Assembly (NCBI GenBank): GCA_021819535.1
Contig: JAKAQU010000233.1
Coordinates: 1 to 5,167, forward strand
DNA: 5,167 nt
From: Pseudomonadota bacterium
GTDB lineage: Bacteria; Pseudomonadota; Alphaproteobacteria; Acetobacterales; Acetobacteraceae
Direction of reading: 5' to 3'
Positions 1-4,594 of this stretch are shown piece by piece. The notes below the pieces were generated by a model. That model worked only from the letters and a program-made list of their open reading frames with translations, searched no databases and was not told the origin of the DNA. Position numbers and translations under genes: made by a program. Within the stretch, counting starts at the first letter, position 1, and every line of letters begins with the position of its first letter.

Positions 1-234
1 AGCGACGGGCTTTTGGGCGGCAAATATCTCGACCTCACCCCCGGCGGCGAGGACAAGGTCATCCCGCCCGGCGGTGTGATCAAAATCACCCAATCCTCGA
101 TCAATATCGAGGATCTGCTCGGCAAATTCGTCTTCTCCATGGCCAATATGAGCAATTCGGCCAAGCCCGGTGACAAGCCCGGTGACAGGGGCGGGGCGGG
201 CGGTGAACTCGATGGCGGGGATAAAAAACCGTGA
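1..234 (+). CDS. mlaD: MlaD, phospholipid-transport MCE-family protein (C-terminal end only)
   Basis: This is the last 77 residues of an MlaD-type protein; the start lies left of the window and the frame is open from base 1. The readable sequence begins SDGLLGGKYLDLTPGG and continues to a QSSINIEDLLGKFVFS segment, which matches the end of the MCE domain and the helix that follows it in MlaD. In the family, MlaD is an inner-membrane-anchored periplasmic protein that forms a hexameric ring on the MlaFEB ABC transporter and moves phospholipids between the membranes to keep the outer membrane asymmetric. The last 25 or so residues are a Gly/Asp/Lys/Pro-rich tail (two KPGD units, then GGAGG) that looks disordered. 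The TGA stop at 232-234 overlaps the GTG start of the next gene, so the two are probably translationally coupled. Identification is firm for the family; the symbol is by homology only. Confidence 0.88.
   Translation, partial: SDGLLGGKYLDLTPGGEDKVIPPGGVIKITQSSINIEDLLGKFVFSMANMSNSAKPGDKPGDRGGAGGELDGGDKKP
163..186 (+). repeat. 12-bp perfect tandem duplication inside the mlaD tail
   Basis: The 12-base unit aagcccggtgac occurs twice head to tail (163-174 and 175-186). It keeps the reading frame and encodes KPGD-KPGD in the low-complexity C-terminal tail. A partial third copy may follow but has degenerated. The likely origin is replication slippage, with little structural effect because the tail is outside the MCE domain. 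Confidence 0.7.
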
Positions 235-446
235 CCGAGGCGCTGCCCACGATCTGGCCGCAAAGCGATGGCGAGCCGGTATCGTGCCGGGAGAAATTGC
301 GCGTGCTCGAAGAGAATTACCGTGAACTCGCGCAAGAGATGCAGGACATGTTCGAGGATGCGGTGCTGATGGGGGTGGATGAGGCGGCAATGCGGCGGAT
401 TCTGGCCGATCTGGTCGTGGCATTGACATCACCCCATCGCCCATGA
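231..446 (+). CDS. Small uncharacterised helical protein, 71 aa
   Basis: I do not recognise a named family. The protein is 71 residues, without signal peptide or membrane segment, so it is probably cytoplasmic. After a short N-terminal stretch (TIWPQSDGEPVSC) the rest appears almost fully helical and acidic: residues about 20-45 (EKLRVLEENYRELAQEMQDMFEDAVLMG) have heptad-like Leu/Met spacing suited to a coiled coil or helical hairpin, then a second helix ADLVVALTSPHRP. The single cysteine is at residue 19. The start is the GTG at 231, overlapping the mlaD stop as GTGA, and the ATGA at its own end overlaps the next start. Being locked between two genes on both sides supports it as a real gene despite its size. 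I recall similar small proteins between mlaD and DUF2155 genes in other alphaproteobacteria, but could not check this. Confidence 0.75.
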   Translation: MTEALPTIWPQSDGEPVSCREKLRVLEENYRELAQEMQDMFEDAVLMGVDEAAMRRILADLVVALTSPHRP

Positions 447-1084
447 CCGCATCTGCCATGCGCACCCTGCTGCGGGCGGGCGCCGTTACCCTCCTCGCCT
501 GGCCGGGGGTGGCCTTGGCGCAGCCTTCGGATGGCACCTCCCCTGGTACCTCCCCGCGCTCGCTCCAGCCGGAGAAGGATCCGGGCGCGATCCAATCCGA
601 GCCGCTGCCGCCGCCCGCCGAAGCGGCGCCGCCCGAAACCCCGCCGCTTGCCGCGCCCGGCGGCGTGACCGCGGCACCCGGGACATCCGCGCCCGAGGCC
701 GCCGCCCCCGAGACGACAATGACCCCGCCCGCCGCCGATGCGGCGCATGCCGCCCCCGAGGCCGCCGCCAAGACGTTGCTGCTCTCGCCCGATTGGCAAC
801 CGCGCCAGAAAGCGACCCTGCAAGCGCTCGACAAACACGATCTCCGCGTTGGCCGGATCGAGGTTCCGGTCGGGCAAAATGGGCAATTCGGCACGCTCTC
901 GATCACCGTTCGCGCCTGCCTCGCCCGCCCGCCCGATCAGGCCATGGATGCGGCGGCCCTTCTCCAGATCAGCGATTCCCGCGCAACGATGCCAGCGTTT
1001 TCCGGCTGGATGTTCGCCGCCGAGCCGGCGCTCGCCATTCTGGAGGATCCGATCTACGATATTCGGGTTCTCGCATGCCATTGA
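443..1084 (+). CDS. DUF2155-domain exported protein with Pro/Ala-rich linker
   Basis: This 213-residue protein has three parts. Residues 1-26 form a Sec signal peptide (Arg near the start, hydrophobic core, cleavage expected after ALA at 24-26). Residues about 28-110 are a low-complexity Pro/Ala/Glu linker. Residues about 112-213 match the DUF2155 domain: KATLQALDKHDLRVGRIEVPVGQ, then a TVRACLARPP stretch, a FSGWMFA motif and a C-terminal YDIRVLACH. The domain has two cysteines, in ACLARPP and in the terminal ACH, which could form a disulfide in the periplasm. The function of DUF2155 is not known; association with the envelope is inferred from the signal peptide and the mlaD neighbour. No Shine-Dalgarno sequence is visible, so translation probably depends on coupling through the ATGA overlap at 443. 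An alternative ATG at 458 (residue 6) would give a more compact signal peptide. Confidence 0.88.
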   Translation: MTASAMRTLLRAGAVTLLAWPGVALAQPSDGTSPGTSPRSLQPEKDPGAIQSEPLPPPAEAAPPETPPLAAPGGVTAAPGTSAPEAAAPETTMTPPAADAAHAAPEAAAKTLLLSPDWQPRQKATLQALDKHDLRVGRIEVPVGQNGQFGTLSITVRACLARPPDQAMDAAALLQISDSRATMPAFSGWMFAAEPALAILEDPIYDIRVLACH

Positions 1085-1785
1085 GCGCGCTGCCTCCGCC
1101 CAACCGCCTCGCCCTTCTGCTCGATTTCGACGGAACGCTGGTCGAACTCGCGCCGACCCCGGACAGCGTCGTCATCCCGCCCGGTCTCGGCGATCTCCTG
1201 GCCCGGCTTTCGCGCAGGCTTGATGGCGCGCTCGCTCTGGTGAGCGGCCGGCCGCTCGCCGATCTCGACCGGTTCCTGCCCGCGATCCCGGTCGCACTCG
1301 CCGGCGAGCATGGCGGGGTGTTCCGCCTCTCTCCCGAAAGCGAGGCGAGCCGCCCCGATCTCCCCTCGGTGCCGCCGGCCTGGCGGCGGGAGGCGGAGCG
1401 CTTGGTCGAAGCCCATCCCGGCGCGTTGTTCGAGCCGAAAGCGCGTGGCTTCGTCGTCCATTATCGGGCCATCCCCGAGGCGGGCGAGGCATTGCGCGCC
1501 CCGCTCGCGGCACTGGTCGCGAAAGACGCGGCGCGTTTCATGCTGCTCCCCTCGCATATGGCGTGGGAAATCCGCCCGCGCGGCGCCGATAAGGGCTCAG
1601 CGGTGCGGCATCTTCTGGCCCAGCCCCCATTTTTGCGGCGGATTCCGGTTTTCGTCGGCGATGACGTGACCGACGAGGACGGCATGCGCGCCGCGCGCGA
1701 GGCCGGTGGCGAGGGCCTGTTCGTCGCCGATCGTTTCGGCGACCCGGCGGGGGTGCGCGACTGGCTCGCAACACTTGCGGCGTGA
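1075..1785 (+). CDS. otsB: Trehalose-6-phosphate phosphatase
   Basis: OtsB removes the phosphate from trehalose 6-phosphate to give trehalose, a cytoplasmic osmolyte and stress protectant; OtsA supplies the substrate. The 236-residue product shows the HAD-superfamily phosphatase motifs in order: DFDGT at 17-21 (nucleophile D17, acid/base D19), SGRP at 57-60, K173 in GADKGSAV, and GDDVTDED at 195-202 with Mg-binding aspartates. EHGG at 78-81 and WEIRP at 164-168 are typical of trehalose phosphatases, and the middle region forms the cap. It is slightly short for the family (about 240-270). The ATG at 1075 was chosen because the homologous region begins just after it; it overlaps the DUF2155 stop by 10 bases. 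A GGAGG at 1042-1046 is too far upstream to serve it, so coupling is likely. No otsA is present in the window, so OtsA, if present, is encoded elsewhere. A mannosyl- or glucosyl-3-phosphoglycerate phosphatase is less likely. Confidence 0.88.
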   Translation: MPLSALPPPNRLALLLDFDGTLVELAPTPDSVVIPPGLGDLLARLSRRLDGALALVSGRPLADLDRFLPAIPVALAGEHGGVFRLSPESEASRPDLPSVPPAWRREAERLVEAHPGALFEPKARGFVVHYRAIPEAGEALRAPLAALVAKDAARFMLLPSHMAWEIRPRGADKGSAVRHLLAQPPFLRRIPVFVGDDVTDEDGMRAAREAGGEGLFVADRFGDPAGVRDWLATLAA

Positions 1786-1829
1786 GGGGGTCTTGCTCAG
1801 CAACAGGGGAATAGACGCGAAAATCGGGC

Positions 1830-1903
1830 TGGAGCGGGTGAAGGGAATCGAACCCTCGTATGCAGCTTGGGAAGCTGCCGTTCTACCATTGAACTACACC
1901 CGC
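1830..1903 (-). tRNA. tRNA-Gly, anticodon CCC
   Basis: Read on the minus strand, this 74-base gene folds as a complete cloverleaf. The acceptor stem is GCGGGTG (1903-1897) with CACCCGC (1840-1834), followed by discriminator U and an encoded CCA at 1832-1830. The anticodon arm has stem GCAGC/GCTGC and loop TTCCCAA, placing anticodon CCC at 1871-1869, which reads GGG glycine codons. The T arm carries the TTCGATT loop. GGG is usually also covered by tRNA-Gly(UCC), so this is a supplementary isoacceptor suited to a GC-rich genome. It is convergent with otsB, 44 bases away. No clear intrinsic terminator is visible in that gap; a short 4-bp hairpin (ttgc/gcaa, 1793-1802) is the best candidate and is weak. 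Confidence 0.97.
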
Positions 1904-1917
1904 ATGGCCGCCCGATC

Positions 1918-1946
1918 GTTATAGGCAAGGCGGATTGACGGCGCAA
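1918..1946 (-). promoter_or_regulatory. Probable sigma-70 promoter of tRNA-Gly
   Basis: On the minus strand there is a TTGCGC -35 (1946-1941), a 17-base spacer and a TATAAC -10 (1923-1918). Transcription would begin near 1911, about eight bases before the mature tRNA 5' end. The segment between the -10 and that point is GC-rich (gatcgggcgg), like discriminators of stringently controlled stable-RNA promoters. The -10 matches 5 of 6 consensus bases and the -35 matches 3 of 6. Position relative to the tRNA makes this a good call, though untested. Confidence 0.65.
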
Positions 1947-1963
1947 TGGACGGTCACTAGCAT
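1935..1963 (+). promoter_or_regulatory. Probable sigma-70 promoter of the riboswitch-metZ transcript
   Basis: On the plus strand a TTGACG -35 (1935-1940, 5 of 6 consensus) is followed by a 17-base spacer and TAGCAT (1958-1963, 4 of 6). Initiation would fall near 1970, just ahead of the hairpin and SAM-II aptamer that precede metZ. Its -35 directly adjoins the -35 of the divergent tRNA promoter, so the two polymerase footprints must overlap. The geometry fits; strength and use are inferred. Confidence 0.55.
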
Positions 1964-1971
1964 GCCGCCCC

Positions 1972-1987
1972 GGCGAAAGGTTTCGCC
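1972..1987 (+). other. Perfect 7-bp hairpin directly upstream of the SAM-II aptamer
   Basis: ggcgaaa (1972-1978) and tttcgcc (1981-1987) are exact reverse complements separated by two bases; as RNA this is more likely a 6-bp stem with loop AGGU. It lies at the expected 5' end of the metZ leader and ends one base before the aptamer P1 stem starts, so it could stack on P1 or protect the 5' end. At the DNA level it could equally be a dyad operator just downstream of the predicted promoter. Its function is unknown. Confidence 0.5.
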
Positions 1988-2044
1988 CCTCGTGATTTGT
2001 CCGGCCGGATTGCGGCGAGGTTAAAGAAGCGCGCTAAAGAGGCC
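1988..2044 (+). promoter_or_regulatory. SAM-II (metA-motif) riboswitch in the metZ leader
   Basis: The leader carries the conserved SAM-II blocks in the right order and spacing: CGTGATTTG (1991-1999), CCGGATTGC (2005-2013), GAGGTTAAAGAAG (2017-2029) and GCTAAAGAGG (2033-2042). P1 is CCTCG (1988-1992) with CGAGG (2016-2020). The pseudoknot helix expected for this class can be drawn from the P1 loop to the 3' tail: TGCG (2011-2014) with CGCG (2030-2033), extended by GGCC (2003-2006) with GGCC (2041-2044). SAM-II RNAs bind S-adenosylmethionine and repress downstream methionine-synthesis genes in alphaproteobacteria, usually by restricting translation. Placement before metZ on the same strand agrees with this. 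The class call is by motif recall; the exact P2 pairs are my inference. Confidence 0.9.
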
Positions 2045-2047
2045 AGT

Positions 2048-2103
2048 GCCCGCCCGATCGGCTGGCGCGGCATCCACGGTCGGCCCGGCATGACAGGGCT
2101 AGA
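2048..2103 (+). promoter_or_regulatory. metZ leader between aptamer and start codon: hairpin and weak ribosome binding site
   Basis: A hairpin follows the aptamer: GCC-c-GCC (2048-2054), loop cgatc, GGC-t-GGC (2060-2066), with one internal mismatch. No U-tract follows it, so it is not an intrinsic terminator. The only Shine-Dalgarno-like sequence is AGGG (2095-2098), 5 bases before the first metZ ATG and 8 before the second. GGGC (2096-2099) can pair with GCCC at 2083-2086 or 2048-2051, so ribosome access could depend on leader folding. In many SAM-II leaders the ribosome site lies inside or next to the pseudoknot; here it is about 50 bases away, so the switching mechanism is not evident. Confidence 0.4.
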
Positions 2104-3318
2104 ATGATGACCGATCCGTCCCCCCTCCACCCCGGCCCCCTTCACCCCGCGACACGCCTCGTCCATGCCGGCCAGGCGCGGACGCCCTTTGGCGAAACCG
2201 CCGAAGCCCTCTTTCTCACCTCCGGTTTCGTCTATTCCAGCGCCGAAGACGCCGAGGCGACGTTTCAAGGCAGCCTCGATCATTACCAGTATTCGCGCTT
2301 CGGCAATCCGACGGTCGCGATGCTGGAGGAGCGACTGGCCGCGATCGAAGGGGCGGAAGCCTGCCGCGCCACGGCCTCGGGCATGGCGGCGGTGCATGCC
2401 GCGCTGCTCGCCGGTTTGCGCGCCGGGGATCGGGTGGTGGCCGCGCGTGCCTTGTTCGGCTCGTGCCACTGGATCGTCTCGACCTTGTTGCCGCGCTTCG
2501 GCATCGAGAGCGTGTTCGTCGATGGTGCCGATCTCGACCAGTGGCGCGCCGCGCTGGCCCGGCCGGCGAAACTGGTGCTGCTGGAAAGCCCGTCCAACCC
2601 GATGCTGGAAATCGCCGATCTTCGCGCCATCGCGACACTTGCCCACGGCGCCGGCGCCCTGGTCGTGGTCGATAACGTGTTCGCAACCCCCCTGCTCCAG
2701 CGTCCGCTCACCCTCGGCGCCGATATCGTGGTCTATTCCTGCACCAAGCATATCGACGGCCAGGGCCGCGCCCTCGGTGGCGCGGTACTCGGGCGCAAGG
2801 CCTGGATCGAGGAAGTTTTGCAGCCCTATCTCCGCAATACCGGCCCCGCGCTCTCGCCGTTCAATGCCTGGCTGCTGCTCAAGGGGATCGAGACGCTCTC
2901 GCTTCGCCTCGATGCGGCCGGCCGCAACGCGGAACGTCTCGCGGCCTTCCTCGCCGGCGAGCCTGCGGTCGCCCGCGTCTGGTACCCGACCCGCGACGAC
3001 CACCCGCAGGCGGCGCTGGCGCGGGCGCAAATGGCGGGCGGCGGCACCCTCGTCACGTTCGACCTCCATGGCGGGAAGAAAGCCGCTTTCGCCTTTCTCA
3101 ATGCGCTTCGCCTGATCCGCATTTCCAACAATCTCGGCGATACCAAATCCCTCGTAACCCATCCCGCGACCACCACCCATTACCGGATCGGCGCCGAGGA
3201 GCGGGCACGGCTCGGCATCGGCGACGGGGTGGTGCGGCTCTCGGTCGGCATAGAGGACGAGGCCGATCTCAGGCACGATCTCGCGGGAGGGCTCGCCGCC
3301 GCTGCCGCCGGGCGATGA
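2104..3318 (+). CDS. metZ: O-succinylhomoserine sulfhydrylase
   Basis: MetZ is a cytoplasmic PLP enzyme that joins O-succinylhomoserine (or the O-acetyl ester) with sulfide to make homocysteine, the direct-sulfhydrylation route to methionine. The 404-residue product has the usual length and landmarks of the Cys/Met-metabolism PLP family: ATRLVHAG near the N terminus, YSRFGNPT for cofactor phosphate binding, SGMAAVHAALLA, ESPSNPMLEIAD, VVDNVFATPLLQ, and the cofactor lysine K215 in YSCTKHIDGQG. The later LIRISNNLGDTKSLVTHPATTTH segment is also typical. The sulfhydrylase call over cystathionine gamma-synthase rests on overall resemblance, the SHCW-like FGSCHW motif and the SAM-II leader. Two adjacent ATGs (2104 and 2107) are possible starts; the second sits at a better distance from the weak AGGG. 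Regulation by SAM through the upstream riboswitch is expected. apaG follows on the same strand. Confidence 0.93.
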   Translation: MMTDPSPLHPGPLHPATRLVHAGQARTPFGETAEALFLTSGFVYSSAEDAEATFQGSLDHYQYSRFGNPTVAMLEERLAAIEGAEACRATASGMAAVHAALLAGLRAGDRVVAARALFGSCHWIVSTLLPRFGIESVFVDGADLDQWRAALARPAKLVLLESPSNPMLEIADLRAIATLAHGAGALVVVDNVFATPLLQRPLTLGADIVVYSCTKHIDGQGRALGGAVLGRKAWIEEVLQPYLRNTGPALSPFNAWLLLKGIETLSLRLDAAGRNAERLAAFLAGEPAVARVWYPTRDDHPQAALARAQMAGGGTLVTFDLHGGKKAAFAFLNALRLIRISNNLGDTKSLVTHPATTTHYRIGAEERARLGIGDGVVRLSVGIEDEADLRHDLAGGLAAAAAGR

Positions 3319-3370
3319 CGAGAGGATGTGGTCATGGACAGAATGGCGCCGCGCGGAGTATGCGCAAGAT

Positions 3371-3787
3371 ATGAGCCGAGGAGAGCAGGGCGAGTTCCGC
3401 GCCACCACGCGAGGTATCGAGGTGAGCGTGCGCGCTTATTTTCTTGAGGACCAGTCCCGCCCCGAGGAAGGGCATTTCGTCTGGGCCTATAAAGTGAGGA
3501 TCGCCAATGGCAGCCGTGAGACGGTGCAACTCCTCCGCCGCACCTGGCGCATCACCGACGCGCTCGGCCGCACCCAGCACGTGCATGGCGCCGGCGTCGT
3601 CGGCGAGCAGCCGACCTTGGAGCCCGGCGAGGTGTTCGAATACACTTCAGGCACACCGCTCGAAACCCCATCCGGCTTCATGACCGGCACCTATCACATG
3701 ATCCGCGTCGGCGCGGATGAGCGCTTCGATGTCGCCATCCCGAGCTTCAGCCTCGACAGCCCCTATCAGAGCGGCCAGGTGCATTAG
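3371..3787 (+). CDS. apaG: ApaG-domain protein (DUF525)
   Basis: The product from this start is 138 residues and nearly all ApaG domain: YxATTRGI-type opening (FRATTRGIEVSVRAYFLEDQS, residues 9-29), EEGHFVWAYKVRIAN, LLRRTWRITDALGR, the GAGVVGEQP loop at 73-81, and the EYTSGTPLETPSG block at 90-102. The family has a fibronectin-III-like beta fold. ApaG was linked genetically to cobalt resistance and magnesium efflux in Salmonella, but its biochemical role is unsettled. The frame is open to an ATG at 3326, adding 15 residues (MWSWTEWRRAEYAQD) unlike the family, with AGAGG touching that ATG and so no room for a ribosome site. I prefer 3371, with GGAG at 3355-3358 about 12 bases upstream, which is long. 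Co-transcription with metZ is likely (gap 52 bases), and the metZ-apaG pairing is familiar from other alphaproteobacteria. Confidence 0.9.
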   Translation: MSRGEQGEFRATTRGIEVSVRAYFLEDQSRPEEGHFVWAYKVRIANGSRETVQLLRRTWRITDALGRTQHVHGAGVVGEQPTLEPGEVFEYTSGTPLETPSGFMTGTYHMIRVGADERFDVAIPSFSLDSPYQSGQVH

Positions 3788-3801
3788 GACGCCATGGCTA
3801 A

Positions 3802-3847
3802 GGGCAGGGGCTTTGCCCCAGCCCCCCACCAAAGGCAATGCCTTTGG
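3802..3847. repeat. Double-hairpin palindromic element between apaG and the DUF4167 gene
   Basis: Two hairpins lie four bases apart. The first has arms gggc-a-ggggc (3802-3811) and gcccc-a-gccc (3815-3824), nine pairs with one A·A mismatch and loop TTT. The second is a perfect 8-bp stem, ccaaaggc (3829-3836) with gcctttgg (3840-3847), loop AAT. The layout resembles REP-like palindromes that I recall as dispersed between genes in Acetobacteraceae. Neither hairpin is followed by a U-tract. Lying between convergent genes, the element could block transcription in both directions or protect mRNA 3' ends. The inverted repeats are seen directly; dispersal in the genome cannot be judged from one copy. 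Confidence 0.6.
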
Positions 3848-3906
3848 AAACCGATCTGGAATAAGGGTTTGGGGGCGCCGGTACCCTCCGGTCGCAACGG
3901 GCTGCC

Positions 3907-4326
3907 TCAGCCTTCTTGCCCGGTTGCCGCGGCGAGGCTGGCCTCCAGCGAATCGACCGGCTGTTCCCCCGTGCCCGGAGGCGCTTCGGGCTCTTCGCTT
4001 TCGCTTCCGAACAGACGCCGCGGGGGCGGATTTTGCGGGTTGTTCTGCTGTGCCGCCTGGGTCATGGCATTGAGAATGCGGAAATAATGCTCGCCATACT
4101 GGAAATAGCTCTCGGCCATCACCCGGTCGCCGGCGCTGGTCGCATCGCGGCCGAGCTGGATGTATTTCTCGTAGAGCTGCTGCGCCGTGCCGCGCACACG
4201 GAGATCCGGCCCGTTACTGTCGAAGACGTGATTGCGGTTGAGCGGAATTCCGCCTTGGTGGTGGCGAACCGGGCCGCCGTTTCCATTGCTGCGGTGATTG
4301 CGCCCGCGCATCCGTTTAATATTCAT
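3907..4326 (-). CDS. DUF4167-domain protein
   Basis: The 139-residue product starts with a basic, Asn/Gly/Arg-rich segment (MNIKRMRGRNHRSNGNGG) and then carries the DUF4167 core at about residues 28-87: PLNRNHVFDSNGPDLRVRG, AQQLYEKYIQLGRDATSAGDRVMAESY and FQYGEHYFRILNA. The C-terminal 50 residues are Pro/Glu/Gln-rich and probably disordered. DUF4167 is found across alphaproteobacteria, usually in longer proteins. Its function is not established; the basic N terminus suggests nucleic-acid binding, which is only inference. It lies downstream of prmC on the same strand, an arrangement I recall as common in this class, but 268 bases separate them here, and a separate promoter is likely. The ATG at 4326 is the first start after an in-frame stop; AGGAAAG at 4345-4339 lies 12 bases upstream, rather far. 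Confidence 0.88.
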   Translation of the reverse strand: MNIKRMRGRNHRSNGNGGPVRHHQGGIPLNRNHVFDSNGPDLRVRGTAQQLYEKYIQLGRDATSAGDRVMAESYFQYGEHYFRILNAMTQAAQQNNPQNPPPRRLFGSESEEPEAPPGTGEQPVDSLEASLAAATGQEG

Positions 4327-4455
4327 ACCGGCATCATGCTTTCCTGTTCATGCGCCAGGCACGCGAACCATCAAGCCGCACGCCGGCGCCGCACACGGCT
4401 TCCTCGCAAAGACCATCGTCATGGCTTCGACACCGTTCTATGCGCAAGGCCGGCT

Positions 4456-4461
4456 AGTATA
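4456..4461 (-). promoter_or_regulatory. Extended -10 promoter for the DUF4167 gene
   Basis: The minus strand reads TGTTATACT, an extended -10 (TG, one base, then TATACT at 4461-4456, 5 of 6 consensus bases). No good -35 lies 16-18 bases upstream, which extended -10 promoters can do without. Transcription would begin near 4449, giving a leader of about 120 bases before the DUF4167 ATG. Confidence 0.4.
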
Positions 4462-4525
4462 ACAACATCGGCCTGCTCACAGCGACGACGCAGCCAATAA
4501 GGCCGCTCGCCCACGGTGTAACGGG

Positions 4526-4547
4526 AAACTACCCGCCTCCCGGCGGG
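4526..4547 (-). terminator. Possible intrinsic terminator after prmC
   Basis: Read on the minus strand, CCCGCC (4547-4542), loop GGGA and GGCGGG (4537-4532) form a perfect 6-bp GC stem followed by TAGTTT. It lies about 50 bases past the prmC stop. The stem is strong but the U-tract is poor, so termination would be partial at best and read-through into the DUF4167 gene is possible. Confidence 0.4.
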
Positions 4548-4594
4548 ACGCCAATAGATTTTTTCGCCCGACACCATTTTTCTTGGTATCGCGG

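Larger units (their letters stand above)
4327..4594. other. Intergenic leader region between prmC and the DUF4167 gene
   Basis: This 268-base stretch appears less GC-rich than the flanking genes and holds no gene I recognise. On the minus strand it contains, in order, a hairpin after prmC, a probable promoter, and a leader of roughly 120 bases. The leader includes an inverted repeat aagccg/cggctt (4373-4378 and 4396-4401) around a GC-rich centre. Two short minus-strand frames, of 52 and 24 codons, are present (4577-4419 and 4422-4348); neither has a good ribosome site. Confidence 0.5.

Noticed and set aside
793..1074. N-terminal extension of otsB by 94 codons
   Set aside because: The extension is the out-of-frame translation of the DUF2155 domain; OtsB similarity begins just after the ATG at 1075.
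317..1081. 254-codon minus-strand frame opposite the DUF2155 gene
   Set aside because: It is an Arg/Gly-rich shadow of a recognised gene, and the overlapping operon on the other strand explains this DNA fully.
1793..1802. Terminator between otsB and tRNA-Gly
   Set aside because: The stem is only 4 bp with a 2-base loop and has no U-tract on either strand.
2048..2066. Hairpin after the SAM-II aptamer as an intrinsic terminator
   Set aside because: The stem has a mismatch and no U-tract follows, so transcription termination is not supported.
2165..3115. 316-codon plus-strand frame inside metZ
   Set aside because: It is an Arg/Ser/Pro-rich alternate-frame translation of metZ with no recognisable motif.
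3326..3370. ApaG start at the upstream ATG
   Set aside because: The added 15 residues do not resemble ApaG and the purine-rich AGAGG touches the ATG. It remains possible but less likely than 3371.
1957..3408. 483-codon minus-strand frame opposite metZ
   Set aside because: It is antisense to a clear metZ, has Arg/Gly-rich composition typical of the GC-rich shadow frame, also covers the riboswitch, and resembles no family.
3916..4500. 194-codon plus-strand frame
   Set aside because: Most of it is antisense to the recognised DUF4167 gene and the rest runs through the intergenic leader; the composition is shadow-like.
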